DNA of 64,000 bases from Nematostella vectensis (GCF_932526225.1 NC_064034.1:21665747-21729746); one strand, 5' to 3'; positions 11,810-24,370 are shown, numbered from the stretch's first letter. The notes: generated from the letters alone by a model not told the origin. Program-made: numbers and translations.

Positions 11810-13825
11810 CTAGATCAAGATCCCCGCTAACTTGCTCTCTCCTTTCGCAGACTCGAATCGGCTTAGCGTGTTGTCAGTGAAACACCACAGAGAAAGCTCT
11901 TTCAAATAAATAGTTCAACATGCTGTTAAAAAAATGCATAATTCTGAAATTTGGCACATTCTAGACTAAAATCATTATTGACAAAATTCTAAAAAATTGT
12001 GGGAAATTTTCCAAAACTGAGATCAGAAGAAAAATTGCTTTATCTACTCAAAAAATGGATACTACCCAAACATGTTTTTTTAATAGTTGTTGGGGTGGGA
12101 GAGGGTAGAAAGATGTTTCTTGGCGTAATGGAGAAACAGCGGTCATAAAACCGATCTCCTATAAAGAGAGCTTAGCGTGACGATGCCCTGACGGTTTCTA
12201 GGTAGATTAAGCAAAATAAATACAAAGGAAAAATGAAAGAAATGCTCGAAGTTTCAGATAGAAAAAGAGATAAATAGAAAATTACAGGGAAGAATTTCTG
12301 GTAGATTCTTTTCCGCTATCACCGTTTAAAGGGTTTGAACTTGTGTTCGGGTGTTCCTGCGTGTTTACTCGTCTTATCACCAGTGCAGGTTTACTATCGC
12401 CATCCGTCAAGCCACTCCTAGAAAAATACATAGAAACAATGGGACAAAGCAAATACCAGTAAATATCGTGCAAGAAAGCTATGCTAGTATAAAACTATAG
12501 TAAAACTATACTAAAACTATATAAAGTATAGTAAAACTACAATGAGTCTTGCCAAAAGGAACTGCAGCGCAAATGAAAAACGAGAACTTTTAACGTCACG
12601 TTTCGCGCTCTTCGTTGCCTAAAGTTAATCTAGTAGAACTAGTCTAGAAATCGAGAAAAAACGAAATCAGAAAACTGATTATAAAAACAAGAATTATTGT
12701 AAGATGGTCGAATTTGCATCATATTTGTGTTTTGTTTATATTTTAAACTTTTATCATTATGAAAACTATAGCTTCCATTGTATACATTTACACGTGGATT
12801 CTAACTCGATGTCCACCCATATTGTGTTTCTGTGTTAGTATAGTGTACAGCGGACATCATCTTATTAAGTTACTAGTAGTAACTTGAGCACAAAACCCGG
12901 TGTTTTATATGAACAAATGCGGGACACTAGCCGGATCTACGGACTTTAAATTCCGGATTTCTTCTTCAAAACCGTAAAGAAGCACCGCATACCAAGAGGA
13001 GGCTCAGAAAGGCTACTGTCACAGAGATGAACGTTTGTTTTGTTGTCATGGCAACATGACAGACTCAACTCATATCAATCATTGATGGGATATGACAGGC
13101 TATCAGTATTTTAATAGCGCGACCCCCACAAAGATAGACACTAGGCTTGTTCAATAGTTGCACTTTCAAAAAATCAGCTAATTGATAAAAAAACTATCCG
13201 ACTTTAAGCCCAAGCCATATTACACATTTTTCCCTGAAATTTTTATAGCAATTAATAAAGTAAATGAGTAAGTGCTTAAGTACGAGAAGCCTAAATAACT
13301 TGGCAAGATATCGTTAAATTCTGAATACCTTAAATTTACGAAATGCTATTTATGTAGCCGATTTACACACTAAAATCGTTATTTAGCCCAAAAAATACTC
13401 CAAAAATAAAAACGGCCCAGTCTCAACTGAAAATTAAATTGACACCTGGTTGCATTGACACTTGGTTGCATTGACACAGAAACCCATTTAACTGAACGAG
13501 CAAAATTGATTTGACTGAATGCAAAATTCCATTTGATACCACTATCTGTAAATCCTTAATGTACCTTTACTATATCTTTCGGCTCGCGCACTTCCTTGAA
13601 ATAATAATAATCCGGTGAGGCACAGAAAAAAAAGGTAAAAATATAAAAATAAATCATAATGAGCCTTGATTGTGGATATTTGGTATGAGTTGGCTCTCTA
13701 TAGAATTTGTTTTACAAAGCCGCTAGCTTTTTTGGTAAATCTAAATGACTAATTAACAGTGCGTACCATGAAAATCCTTTTCATAAATAGCCGCTTAATT
13801 CTCACACCATCTACTATTTCGTAAG
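11810..13825. other. Intergenic, no gene seen
   Basis: Contains short AT-rich repeats (AAAACTATA words near 12485-12540) and a 16-bp doublet (GGTTGCATTGACAC) near 13447-13475. No gene is visible. Confidence 0.4.
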
Positions 13826-16505
13826 CAAAACTAATATATAGATTTAGGCACTACCTAACAGCGGAGCCAGCATTGAACACCTTTTGTATTGACTGATCAA
13901 AGTATTTTTGGGGGATCTAGGATCCTGCTCTTTACTGAGATTTATTGGACCAACCAAATGGATCCAGGCCTTATTCAATAATTTAAATTATGCAGTACAT
14001 CAAAGTTAACAAACACAATTCCTGGTGTAAATATGGCTGTCTAAGTTGTCAAGAGTCTAATGGTAAATTCTTATTTCCCCACCATAGAAGTTCCATTATG
14101 AATATTCTTATAATCAAAACAATACTCCGACAAGCTTTGCCCTTGTGCAGAATATGTCAAGGATGTAACAGCATTTCAAAGATTCCAAATAATATATTTA
14201 GACTGTTTAAATGCCATACTGTAATTTGAAGCTATCAATTTAGGGGTGATTCTCTCCTTTATTGGACTGAATATTCAGAAAAATGTCTGGAATTTAAAAT
14301 CCACAAATGTATCTCCTTCAATGCATTACATATTGGTGCACCCACCCTTTACCATATAGTGGCCTTGTTGTTGTTGGCCTACTCCAAAATGAATGCAATG
14401 GGGAAAAAACAGATTGATTTTGGAAGCAAACCCTAAAAAATACATCTAATACATCACTGACAGTGCTAAAATGCTAACTTCTAATTTCAAACCAAACCCT
14501 TTCATTGATCTATGTTTGGGGTAGAGAGGAAACAGCAAAGAATATCAATTGACTAAAAAATAGTCGACGGGAGAGGAGAAATAAAGGAAATCGATTCAAC
14601 TTGAAAGGTTTGGTGAAAAAAATATGAGTAATGAAAAAAATTTGATTGGGCATTTATTGACATTTCCCCTTTCCCATTATCTTAACCCTTCCACCACCAC
14701 AGGCCTCTAAAGAGGCCAAGCCTATGCTATCCAAGCTATGCGAACATAGCTTCAAATTCTATTATTGAAAAGAACATGGTTGTTGCTTAGTGTTATATAG
14801 TTTAAGTATCTTGTCCTAAAAAACCCTTCCCCTCATAAAAGTCCCATTAATGTACATTTGTAAAGCTACATTCTGACAAGCTTTGTCCTTACAAAGAACA
14901 AGTAATGGATTAAACAGGATTCCAAAGATATTATATAGTTTCAGACAGTTTTAGATGAGATGCAATACTGAAGTTTCCATGTGATGATTTCCCATCCTCA
15001 TGGGAATTAATATCTACAAATATACATCCAGTAAAGCATTATATTTTGGTGTCTTTAGAAACCCTGGATCCAACCATTCCAGTAAAATAAAACTAAACCT
15101 CTAAAATAAATGTATGGGAAAGAGACTGACTTGGAAAGGAAGTTCTAAAAAAAGATATAAGTGAAAGTACTAAATGAAAATTTCTAATTTAAAAATCAAA
15201 TTTATTCATTAATTTATTTTTTGTGTAGAGGGGAAATAGCAAATAGCATCAATTGCATAAAAATAGGAGAAGTAGGAGAAGTAAAAGGAAGAAATATGAC
15301 TCTTCTTTAAATGTTTGAAAAGAAAATATAACAATAATAATTATATGATAATTATATTCAGATTTATTATTTAAAAAGCAAAAGTTTGTTTTTAGTTTTA
15401 TGTTATATAAGTATCTTGTCCTAAAAAAACATATTGAGTGTGTACTGCTGAATCACATAGTAATGAACTAGTCATTTGAGCCCCCTCCCTCATGGTCCCG
15501 CGGAAGCCAGGGGTTAATGTGGGGTTTTAGACCACTTTTTAACCAGAATATGTCAAGAGGGGTGGTGGTATTGACTGTTTTTTACTCTTAACTTGGAAAC
15601 ATGCTTTTAAAAAAGTCTAATCCCCCACCCTTTCCTGGGACCATGGATGTGGGGGTACCAAATGACTAGTGAATAAGAACTCCCTACTGTTCTCTTCAAG
15701 ACATGGTTTTTAATTCCCATGTCTTCCAGTCTTTAGCATTCATCTTGGCCCTCAGGTAGTTCCTGGTTCATGAAAGAGTGAAAACAATTATTTATTATAT
15801 CTTTCAAAACAATCTTTTCATCAAGCCATTTATAATCTAACTAATTTTCCACAACTATTTGAAAAAAAAATAAACACATGAGATGCAAGATGCAGACAAT
15901 AACAACAATACATATTGACAATAGGGGTTGATTTTTTTTATCCTCGGTAAGGAAAATTTCTCTTGTAAGTTGAAAAAGTTGCTGTATCTTCTAAGGATAT
16001 GTATCTTCTTAGGACTAAGAGCACAGGATATAAAGACAAGAACGGTCTTCTTTAGCAGTATTTGACAAATGCAACACGATATTGGTTAGCCTTTATGAAA
16101 TATCCCAAAACAATCAATCTGCCCAGAAGAAGTCTTATCAAAGTCGAAAATTTGGCAGAGTCGAATCCCAGTTTTTGGTGTATTGTATTTTATTCAACAC
16201 AACCAAGAATATAGATAAAACGAAGAATGCCAAAACAAAAGCTGTTATGCTCAAATAATTTGATTACTAAATTAAGTACTCGCATTCTTAAAGCAAACAA
16301 AAAGGACAACAAAAGCCCAATAACTGTCATATCCTCAATAGACAATACAAATCGTCGTCCGAAACTCACCTTGCATTGCACTTGCTTAAATTTACTAGCT
16401 AAAACCAGATAAATCTTGGCGTGAATGAATGTTAGTAGATCTCCTCTAGTTGACTTTATCCTTAAGTCACAAAATTTGAGGCAAAATAAATAATCATCGC
16501 ATAAT
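13826..16505 (+). repeat. Left arm of a 2.7-kb inverted repeat flanking Kv gene B
   Basis: From CAAAACTAATATATAG at the outer end to ATCATCGCATAAT at the inner end, this segment recurs as its reverse complement at 24988-27738. The two copies are diverged by scattered substitutions and short indels. The arm contains an ancient internal duplication (about 13990-14650 against about 14760-15400, sharing GACAAGCTTTG and the words that follow) and a nested MITE at 15467-15670. No long frame exists in either copy, so it is a non-coding repeat of unknown class. Confidence 0.85.
15467..15670. mobile_element. MITE nested in the left arm
   Basis: The terminal inverted repeat begins ACTAGTCATTTG and pairs with CAAATGACTAGT at the right end. 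C-rich subterminal blocks containing ATGGTCCC and GGGACCAT also pair. The element is 204 bp and non-coding. A matching copy lies in the right arm at 25840-26044, so it was inserted before the 2.7-kb repeat was duplicated. Confidence 0.65.
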
Positions 16506-16551
16506 CGACAAGAACTTTTTCCCTTGCTCCGTGCTTGTATTTAGTCGCCAT
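16501..16551 (-). pseudogene. Possible first-exon remnant cut off by the 2.7-kb repeat
   Basis: On the minus strand a good start context (GAAATGGCGAC, also a YY1-like motif) opens a frame reading MATKYKHGAREKVLVDY, and then the frame runs into the edge of the 2.7-kb repeat at 16505 and ends at 16462. The flank to the right is G+C-rich (16550-16640), unlike its surroundings. The K-Y-x-x-G-x-x-x-V-L pattern is loosely like the start of chromo-barrel proteins (MSL3/MRG15), but 17 residues are too few for an assignment. Confidence 0.2.
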
Positions 16552-16583
16552 TTCGGGGCCGAGTGGGGCCTCGGAGTTGCGCG

Positions 16584-16617
16584 GCTGACTGACTGACTGA
16601 CTGACTGGCTGGCTGGC
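16584..16617. repeat. (GACT)n / (GGCT)n microsatellite
   Basis: Perfect GACT repeats followed by GGCT repeats. Confidence 0.9.
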
Positions 16618-16800
16618 GAGTGACACCACAGGGTACCCGCGCGATGACCACAAAAACCAAGTCGCATACCTATACCATATTTCTATGCCTATGGAGCTAC
16701 GCGTGCGGCCTGCGGCCGCGCTTGGCTCCGCTATAAAGGAAGTATTTAATATTTTATTGTACTGGTTTAAAATGAAGTTTTAAGATAAAAGACAAATCAG

Positions 16801-16830
16801 AACAACAACAACAACAACAACAACAACAAA
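16801..16830. repeat. (AAC)n microsatellite
   Basis: About ten AAC triplets in a row. Confidence 0.95.
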
Positions 16831-18179
16831 GAACAAAATGATATCTGAAATATCATTTGATATTGGAGTAATAGTAGCCTGATTTTTTTGTGTGCGTAAA
16901 ACGACTTTAAACAGTGGTCACGCAAACTGATTCTAACATTGTGGGTAGTATGCATCACAGGGTTGGACCAAAGGGCGCCAGTGAGTCGTAGGATATGTAT
17001 TAAACTCGCAGTGGTAAGTAAATATCTCGAATACTTAGATGATCTAGGGAAATCTCGCGACTTACCCATAAAAAAATTGAAGAACTAAGAATTCTGTGGG
17101 CGATACAGCCATAATTACTAGGTTTTAGGATTAAAATTTACTATACTTCAACAAATACTATTCGATATATGTCGGGTGTTAGTCATATCCCCAAAATATC
17201 GATCTGGAATCAGCCAATTCTTAAAGCCAAAGCCAAATCTATTTTTTATTTATCTCGGTTAGTTCTCGGCGAAGTTTGCCTCAAATAACCCGTATGTTAC
17301 ACTCACCCCACACCACCCCTTTTTCCATACGCATGCTACGCATGCGCAACAAAAACCCCGGGAACGTATATACAAAACACGGAAAGAATGGATTTTGACA
17401 TCCAAAGGCAAATACTTCGCGTGGGGTTAGAAATAAGACAAGAGGACGGCAATGATCGCTTCGATTGAATGTAAGGTGAGACAAAAGGGTCAAACTAAAA
17501 ACAACCCAAAATACACTCTTTACATATCAACTAGACAACGGCTTGCTTTGCTATGGAGAGAAACACGCAATAAAACGACTATCAAATCTTACCAAAAATC
17601 AAAATATGTGTTTATCTTGCACAATAACATAAAATATTCAAATTTCATTTGGTTAAGCTGTGAGAGTTCATATATTTATACTTCGTAAAATGCTAACATT
17701 TTTGCGGCAGCGGTTTTGGATCGACATTATTTCCGGAGGCATCTTCGAGTTTTACGTCACACGTAGATATTCAACATTCATTATTTTGAAAAAAAAAAAT
17801 CAACATCAAAGCGGCACGTATTTTGTATTGCTGGCCTGGTTAAATTCAATAAAGCCATCATGGAGGTGTTTAAGCAGGGTTTGCGCGAGGTTGAGAGGGA
17901 ACCTTTCTCCGCTTAAATATTGAATAATACAAGAGAAGAAATAAGTTTTTAGAATGGCTTGAAAGCTAACAGATGCAGCCTTAGTGCAGTGCCTTATAAG
18001 AACTTTGCCCATACAGCATAACTATACTTTACTTTACAAACGCTCTTTTTATCTCTTTATTGATAAAACGTTAAATACCTGGCTAGATGTCTCGGAGTGA
18101 GGGGCGCGTCATACGAGCTAATACGCGACAGGGGCTAAAACATTTTGAAGCGGATCCATGGAAACGTCAAAATTCTATT
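16831..18179. other. Intergenic upstream of Kv gene B
   Basis: No gene seen. A palindromic GCATGC / GCATGCGCAAC motif occurs near 17331-17349, reminiscent of NRF-1 sites. Confidence 0.4.
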
Positions 18180-18281
18180 ATTTTCAACATCCCACAATGC
18201 GAATGCTCGAAGTGTGTGCTCCGTCTCAAACGCGCTTTTTGTTAGCAAGAGGCAAGCGAGTCGGATAGCTAGGCCTACAGG
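18180..18281 (+). promoter_or_regulatory. Candidate promoter and 5' non-coding exon of Kv gene B
   Basis: CATCCCACAATGC at about 18189-18201 resembles the ZNF143/Staf-type promoter motif. About 80 bp later the sequence CTACAGG-GTAAGTTG gives a strong 5' splice site (GT at 18282). The first coding exon of gene B is preceded by a strong acceptor at 20163, so an intron 18282-20163 would join the two. This is inference from splice signals alone. Confidence 0.3.
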
Positions 18282-20163
18282 GTAAGTTGAAGTCCGAAGC
18301 CATTAACATTGGTATGTGGCAATGTCAGTTATATTTCTAAAAGGCCTTCTTTTATTTTCAAATGCAAGCATTTTAAGCGTTTTGACTGGCTTTCTTTACT
18401 AGTTATATGTTAATGTTGCCTCGGTCGTTTTGTGAGCTTTTTGATTATATTTCCTGTGATATCCTGTTATAACTGACCTCATCACCTCCCCCCCCCCCCT
18501 CCCCCCCCACACACAAACAAACACACACAGTCAAGGTTTTTTAGCACGCAAATAATTTATGAATGACTTTATTGTATTATGCAATGTTTCCTTTTTTTAA
18601 TTTCCATCTTTAAAACTATCGGCATTTTCCTAAATAATATTGCCTCTAACTGTCATGCTGTTGTAAGATTCAAGGACAGTTAGGAAATCTCATCTATCAT
18701 TCGATGACCACAATACACAAAAACTCATAAAATTGACTTGACTCGTCATTATAAACCTCTCAAACGCCGTGTCGTAGCGGTGGCGTGCCTTGCGCGTTCA
18801 GTGACCGTGACAGAAGAGGCGGTCAGTGTGGGTAATTTCGCATGATTATGAGGAGCCAAGACAGGTTCAGTTTTATTTTTAATCAATAAATACAGTATAG
18901 TTTAAATTCCTGTTATTTTGCAAAAGAAATCAGGCATTCATTAGTCTCGAGGTACATTATAAATATTTGATCAAGGAATTTAGAGAGAAACATGTTTCTA
19001 CTCGTTAAAACAAATTTAATTTTAACGCGAATGTATGAAATTATCATTTGACACCATTCTGACTGATGTTTTATCTTCATTTTATGGCAAGATGATGACT
19101 TTTCCAGAAGACTATTATTCACCATGATCCACCCACTCTGACCTTTCAAAAGCAGTAACTTGGGCGTAAAAAAAAGAATACATCATTTTTAGTGATATTC
19201 ACACCAAATTTCAAGTGATGACCAAAAGTCCCACTAATACTGAGGCTGAATATGGAAATGCGTCTGTATGAATAAGCACTGAATCTGCTTAGAAAGGTGG
19301 AATTTGCATAGCCACCCATGAGTACAGTGCTTTATGATAATAATGATATCCTGATTCATGGAAATATTTGTTTTCTCGTTCTCTGAGTCGAATATATAAG
19401 GATTCCTAGATTCAAAAGAAGCTATCAATGGCATTTGGCGATGGGAATGGGAATTTTTGGTGTGTTTCCAACAAACAGAAGCAACAACTTATACATATTA
19501 TTTTCTCGCTTGAGTTTGAAAGGCAGTCATTTCTAGAAAGCAACGATCAGAATTATTGTTTATTCCTAAAGACGCGATTTTCGATGGGACAAACGGGAAA
19601 AAATATCGATGAAAATATCGTGCACACAAAAACGCATCTTCAGACATAACACCTAGAATACACATTTAATGTTAAAGGAAAAGCAAATCCTTTATTGATA
19701 TATGCTTTATTTTTCAATTATAAATAATCATTTGGAGATAAAAAGCTCTAATGCAAACGAGTAGGAGAATTCCTAGAGAGTACATTTCTTCATTATTTAT
19801 AGTGTCAGTATCAACTTTGCTCGGTTATTATACTCCAACACAAAAATAAAAATCCTGATTACAATCTAAAAAGCAAGAGATTCCAAGCAACCTGGGTCGT
19901 AAACATATATAATACTGAATGAAAACATACTTCGGTAGGGTGCCGGTCATAATTAACGACAAAATAAAGGTTTCTTATGACAGAAAAGGGTTCGTCAGCT
20001 GTCAATCATTACACCATACCTTCTACATGTTTACATCATCGCGCTTTGCATAATATAACTAATATGATTCCGTTTAAAATCACGAAACCATCAACTTTAA
20101 ACAGTAAACAGAGTTTAACGCTGAAGCATTGTACGGGCGGTGATTTGTCTTTGTTCTTTACAG
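18282..20163 (+). other. Candidate 5' UTR intron of Kv gene B
   Basis: Bounded by the donor above and by the acceptor TTTGTCTTTGTTCTTTACAG ending at 20163. A C-rich/CA-rich tract lies at 18487-18530. No frame within it looks real. Confidence 0.35.
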
Positions 20164-20496
20164 AGGCGACTGGATGGTAGACCTGGCGGAAGAGAGATGA
20201 GTATTTGACCTGGTAACCAAATGGATTGTTTGCAGTGCTCTTTGCAGAAATAATCCGACTGATGGACTACGCTTGCAGATTGCACATTAATCACAAATTG
20301 AACTTGCTTTAAGCGAAATTCATTCTCAAGTATTATTCCACTGATTACAAAAATCCATCGCAATTGGTCAAGCCCCGGGCTATAAGGGCAGAATCTTCAA
20401 TGTTGGCGGTATGAGCAGCTCAACTAGACCGGCCAGCCAGAAGCAGGAGCGACATTTCATTCACAAAACTACTCTTCTTCCCATCCATGACCATAA
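20164..20496 (+). other. Probable 5' UTR of Kv gene B with upstream ORFs
   Basis: Lies between the strong acceptor and the start codon. Two tiny upstream ORFs (ATG at 20174 and at 20198) and one of 65 codons (ATG at 20411, stop at 20606-20608) precede or overlap the main start. The long one overlaps the channel start at 20497 in another frame and has a better -3 base (G) than the channel's own ATG, which could limit translation. Confidence 0.4.
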
Positions 20497-21674
20497 ATGT
20501 TTCAAGCAACGACAAGTAGCGGTTACCGTTCAAACTCCATCTTCAGCAAAGCCAGTGTCATCAGTAATATCAATTTTAACTGCACAAAGCGAGAGTCAGG
20601 TCGTCTGACGTCTTATCAGTTAGAGGAAGTGCGAGCAAAGGCGTCTATCGCTCAAAGACGCTCTGCTGGAGATAAAAGGGTTACGTTTAATGTGAGCGGA
20701 AGACGTTTCGAAACCTGGGAAAGCACACTCAAGCGATTTCCCAACACAGTGTTAGGGAGCAAAATGATCCAAAGGTTCTACGACACCAACACAAAGGAGT
20801 ATTTTATTGACCGTGATCCCTACCTATTCAGATTTGTTCTGAATTATTATCGGAATGGTAGGCTACACTGCTCGCAAGAGGATTGCCCGGCGGCGTTCGA
20901 AGAGGAGCTAAATTTTTACGGGCTCTCGCTGTTTGATGTTAAAGACTGCTGCTGGGAGGTGGCGAACCCAAAAGAAAAACACATTCTCGTGGAAGAGGAC
21001 GAGGATTTTATATTCCCTGGAGAGTTGCTCAAATGCAAGGAAAACACAGAGGTTTATTGCGAACCCAAATACACTCTCAAGCAGAAAATATGGAGACTGA
21101 TCGGGCCATCTAAAACAACGAAAGGAGGTGTATTATTTCATATCTTTTACGGGTTTTTCATATTCATAAACGTCCTAATTGTCACTCTAGAAACCCTAAA
21201 ATGCGGACACAAACAAACGTGTGGCGAGAAGTACTCCAAAACCTTTTTTACAGTTGATTCTGTTTGTGTGGCCGTATTCACAGCTGAACTATCTGTACGG
21301 TTCTACGTTTGTCCAAAGAAGAAAAAGTTCTTCAAGGGCGTGATGAATGTTATTGACATCCTGGCAGTTATCCCCTACTACATAAGCTTAATTGTCGAAT
21401 CGTTTGGCGGAGACACCAGCTTTTTACAGATTTTGAAAGTTTTGAGGGTATTACGGATTCTCAAACTGACAAGAAACTCAAGAAGGTTGCGGTGCCTTTT
21501 ACTAACCCTCCGCCGGTGCGCGGTTGATATTGTATTCCTCTACTGCATTTGCTTTCTAGCTATTATTTTATTTGGGACCATGCTGTTTTATCTGCAAGAA
21601 GCGTCAGAGCCCAAGCAGTTCGGCAGCATCCCGGAGTCCTTCTGGTATATCTGCGTCACCTTAATGACAGTCGG
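20497..21674 (+). CDS. Kv gene B, exon with T1 domain to pore helix; Shal/Kv4-like voltage-gated potassium channel
   Basis: Encodes residues 1-393 of a 496-residue plasma-membrane Kv subunit. T1 tetramerisation domain at about 61-152 (VTFNVSGRRFETW, then STLKRFPNTVLGS); its Zn ligands H124, C130, C151 and C152 fit H-x5-C-x20-CC, which excludes the Shaker subfamily. The F-x-T-W-x-S-T-L wording is closest to Shal. S1 is at about 212-232, S2 247-269, S3 282-301, S4 308-326, S5 340-365, pore helix 378-390. S4 charges read Q311, K314, R317, R320, K323, R326, so the R1 position is Gln. The N-terminus lacks the hydrophobic start that binds KChIPs in Kv4. The start is fixed by an in-frame TAA just before the ATG; the next Met is inside T1. 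The exon ends GTCGG with donor GTAGGT, splitting the first filter Gly codon (phase 2). Confidence 0.93.
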
Positions 21675-23590
21675 GTAGGTTGACTGATGCAAGCGCGAGA
21701 GCGGTCAGCGCATTTTCAATGTCGCAAGATTCCATGCGATTGATACTCCATACTGGCTTTCTATTATTTCACGGTCTTTGTCTCTTAAGTAGCTTTGCCA
21801 AATCACCTTCGACTTTTAAGATGTTCTTTTAGTAAACGCATTATTAATGTCGCAATCCTTGCAAGATGCTAAATACTGGCTGTCTATTATTTCACGGTCT
21901 TTGTCTCTTAAGAAGCTTTGCCAAATCGCGTTCATTTGGCAAGCCGTTCTTTCAAGGATCACATCCGATTGTCGATTATGATATTAAACGCAGATTGCAG
22001 CACAGACTCAGCGGGCGCTATTTTTAATATACGTTATATATGATACGTAGGTATGAACGGACAAAAGAACGTTCAAAGGACAAAAGAATTATGGACAATA
22101 GAACGTCTAAAGAACAATAGAATTACATTTCAGGACAAAATATAAAATCATATATTTCGTATCCAACTTAAAATGAACAGACGCGCAGTGGAACAAGTTT
22201 GAATTATGTAAATTGAGAAATGAATACTTAATCACCCTATAAAGCGTAAGCACTTAAACGTTGCATCCCCAAGGCGATATTAGAATCGCTTTTCACTTAA
22301 TAATGTCTCGTAACAACAAGAGAACTCATTTCTTTTTCTACTAAAATATCATGTTAGACAGGTTTGATGCATCCACTTTTACAATATGTTAATGGTGTGC
22401 GGATAGATGTGGATTAAGCAATGTGAACAAAAGCATTGTTTAGCGCATCTTTGGCTTAAGGTGCTGGTTGTCGTATTTGACACTCCCGCCCAGGTGGCCC
22501 TCATAATGGTATCAACTACTTATCATACCTCTCTATTTGTTCTTTTGGTGGGTACGTGATAAGTGTCCAGGTCTCTATGGTATGTAATAAGTGTCCAGGT
22601 CTCTATAGTATGTAATAAGTGTCCAGGTCTCTATGGTATGTAATAAGTGTCCAGGTCTCTATGGTATGTAATAAGTGTCCAGGTCTCTATAATATGTAAT
22701 AAGTGTCCAGGTCTCTATGGTATGTAATAAGTGTCCAGGTCTCAATAATATGTAATAAGTGTCCAGGTCTCTTTGGTATGTAATAAGTGTCCAGGTCTCT
22801 ATAATATGTAATAAGTTTCCAGGTCTCTATGGTATGTAATAAGTGTCCAGGTCTCTATGGTATGTAATAAGTGTCCAGGTCTCAATGGTATGTAATAAGT
22901 GTCCAGGTCTCTATAATATGTAATAAGTGTCCAGGTCTCTATGGTATGTATTAAGTGTCCAGGTCTCTTTGGTATGTAATAAGTGTCCAGGTCTCTATAA
23001 TATGTAATAAGTGTCCAGGTCTCTATGGTATGTAATAAGTGTCCAGGTCTCAATAATATGTAATAAGTGTCCAGGTCTCTTTGGTATGTAATAAGTGTCC
23101 AGGTCTCTATAATATGTAATAAGTTTCCAGGTCTCTATGGTATGTAATAAGTGTCCAGGTCTCTATGGTATGTAATAAGTGTCCAGGTCTCTATGGTATG
23201 TAATAAGTGTCCAGGTCTCTATAATATGTAATAAGTGTTCAGGTCTCTATGGTATGTAATAAGTGTCCAGGTCTCTATGGTATGTAATAAGTGTCCAGGT
23301 CTCTATAATATGTAATAAGTGTCCAGGTCTCTATGGTATGTAATAAGTGTCCAGGTCTCTTTGGTATGTTATAAGTGTCCAGGTCTCTATGGTATGTAAT
23401 AAGTGTCCAGGTCTCTATAATATGTAATAAGTGTCCAGGTCTCTATGGTATGTATTAAGTGTCCAGGTCTCTTTGGTATGTAATAAGTGTCCAGGTCTCT
23501 ATGGTATGTAATAAGTGTCCAGGTCTCTTTGGTATGTAGTAAGTGTCCAGGTTTAGTAAAGCAGCACAAATTCTTTTTTTTCACTTTTAG
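21675..23590 (+). other. Pore intron of Kv gene B
   Basis: Runs from GTAGGT to CACTTTTAG and joins exons in frame to give T-V-G-Y-G-D. The first part has a two-copy duplication (about 21724-21840 and 21841-21960; both carry TTATTTCACGGTCTTTGTCT). Loose GGACAAAAGAA repeats lie near 22060-22140. More than half of the intron is the 28-bp minisatellite listed separately. Confidence 0.9.
22556..23552. repeat. 28-bp minisatellite, about 35 copies, in the pore intron of Kv gene B
   Basis: Unit contains GTCCAGGTCTCTATGGTATG then TAATAAGT. Four unit types occur (CTATGG, CTATAA, CTTTGG, CAATAA). An 11-unit block repeats with a 308-bp period: the rare TAAGTTTCC variant recurs at 22815 and 23123. The array ends 38 bp before the acceptor. 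Each unit carries GGTATGT, a donor-like word. Confidence 0.95.
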
Positions 23591-23903
23591 GTACGGCGAT
23601 GTTGTGCCTCGCTCCATAGCTGGCAAGCTGATAGGCAGCGTATGCTGTGTTTCCGGAGTGGTCCTACTGGCTTTACCGATACCGATACTACAGGAAAAAC
23701 AAGTTCCCTGTACGTTGGAAGCGGTGAAATCCCGACATAAAACGCGTCAGAGGGAAGAGACTGGGCGAGAATGCGAACAATGTTTACTCCGACCTGATAA
23801 GGGCTTCTCGAGTGCATTTACCAATGACGACTGTTTTCCTAGTCTCGTGCAGCACTGTACTAAGGCAAAGGTAATGATTAAAAGTGACACATATGCGAGA
23901 TGA
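23591..23903 (+). CDS. Kv gene B, last exon (filter, S6, C-terminus)
   Basis: The first base completes Gly393, followed by Y-G-D-V-V-P. S6 spans about residues 403-424 (GKLIGSVCCVSGVVLLALPI) with P422-I-P424. The sequence after P-I-L is Q-E-K-Q-V-P-C rather than V-S-N-F, so the end of S6 and the post-S6 helix are divergent. The cytoplasmic tail of about 70 residues is basic then Cys-containing and matches no domain that I know. Joined to the first exon the frame is exact (1178 + 313 bases = 497 codons with stop). Stop is at 23901-23903. Probable function: voltage-gated K+ efflux, or modulation of other Shal subunits if it cannot work alone; the sequence does not decide. Confidence 0.92.
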
Positions 23904-24339
23904 TGGCGGCTATCTTGACGACGATCATGATGGCGATGACGTAAAACTTGAAACTCAGGAACGCCAATTGATAAGATTCAGTAAAGTTAATAACTATGGA
24001 TTCAGTAAAGGAGTTTATGGATCAGATAGACAGATTATTTAAGGGACAGACTAGCTTTGAGCTTAAAGTTTTAAGCATCTTTCCAGTTTAGTTTCCTTCT
24101 AAAGTACGTGCAGGATATCTTACTCATTAGTCATTTTAGAATTTTGATTACGGTGTTCCAGTTGTGCATGTATTTATTTACCAAACCCGTGACTGCTTTT
24201 TAAGTAAGCCAATAAGATGCAAAAAATTTGATTTCTGGCGGAAATGAACTTTTTTCTGATGCGCATGCGCAACTCAGCGTTATGACGATGAAAATGACAA
24301 ATAGGGAATTTTGTAACACAAGTTTGCACTAGTTACAAC

Positions 24340-24370
<31 letters not shown>

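Noticed and set aside
22799-23626. Minus-strand frames through the 28-bp array, some overlapping the last exon of gene B
   Set aside because: Translation of repeat units; the opposite strand is a clear channel exon and intron.
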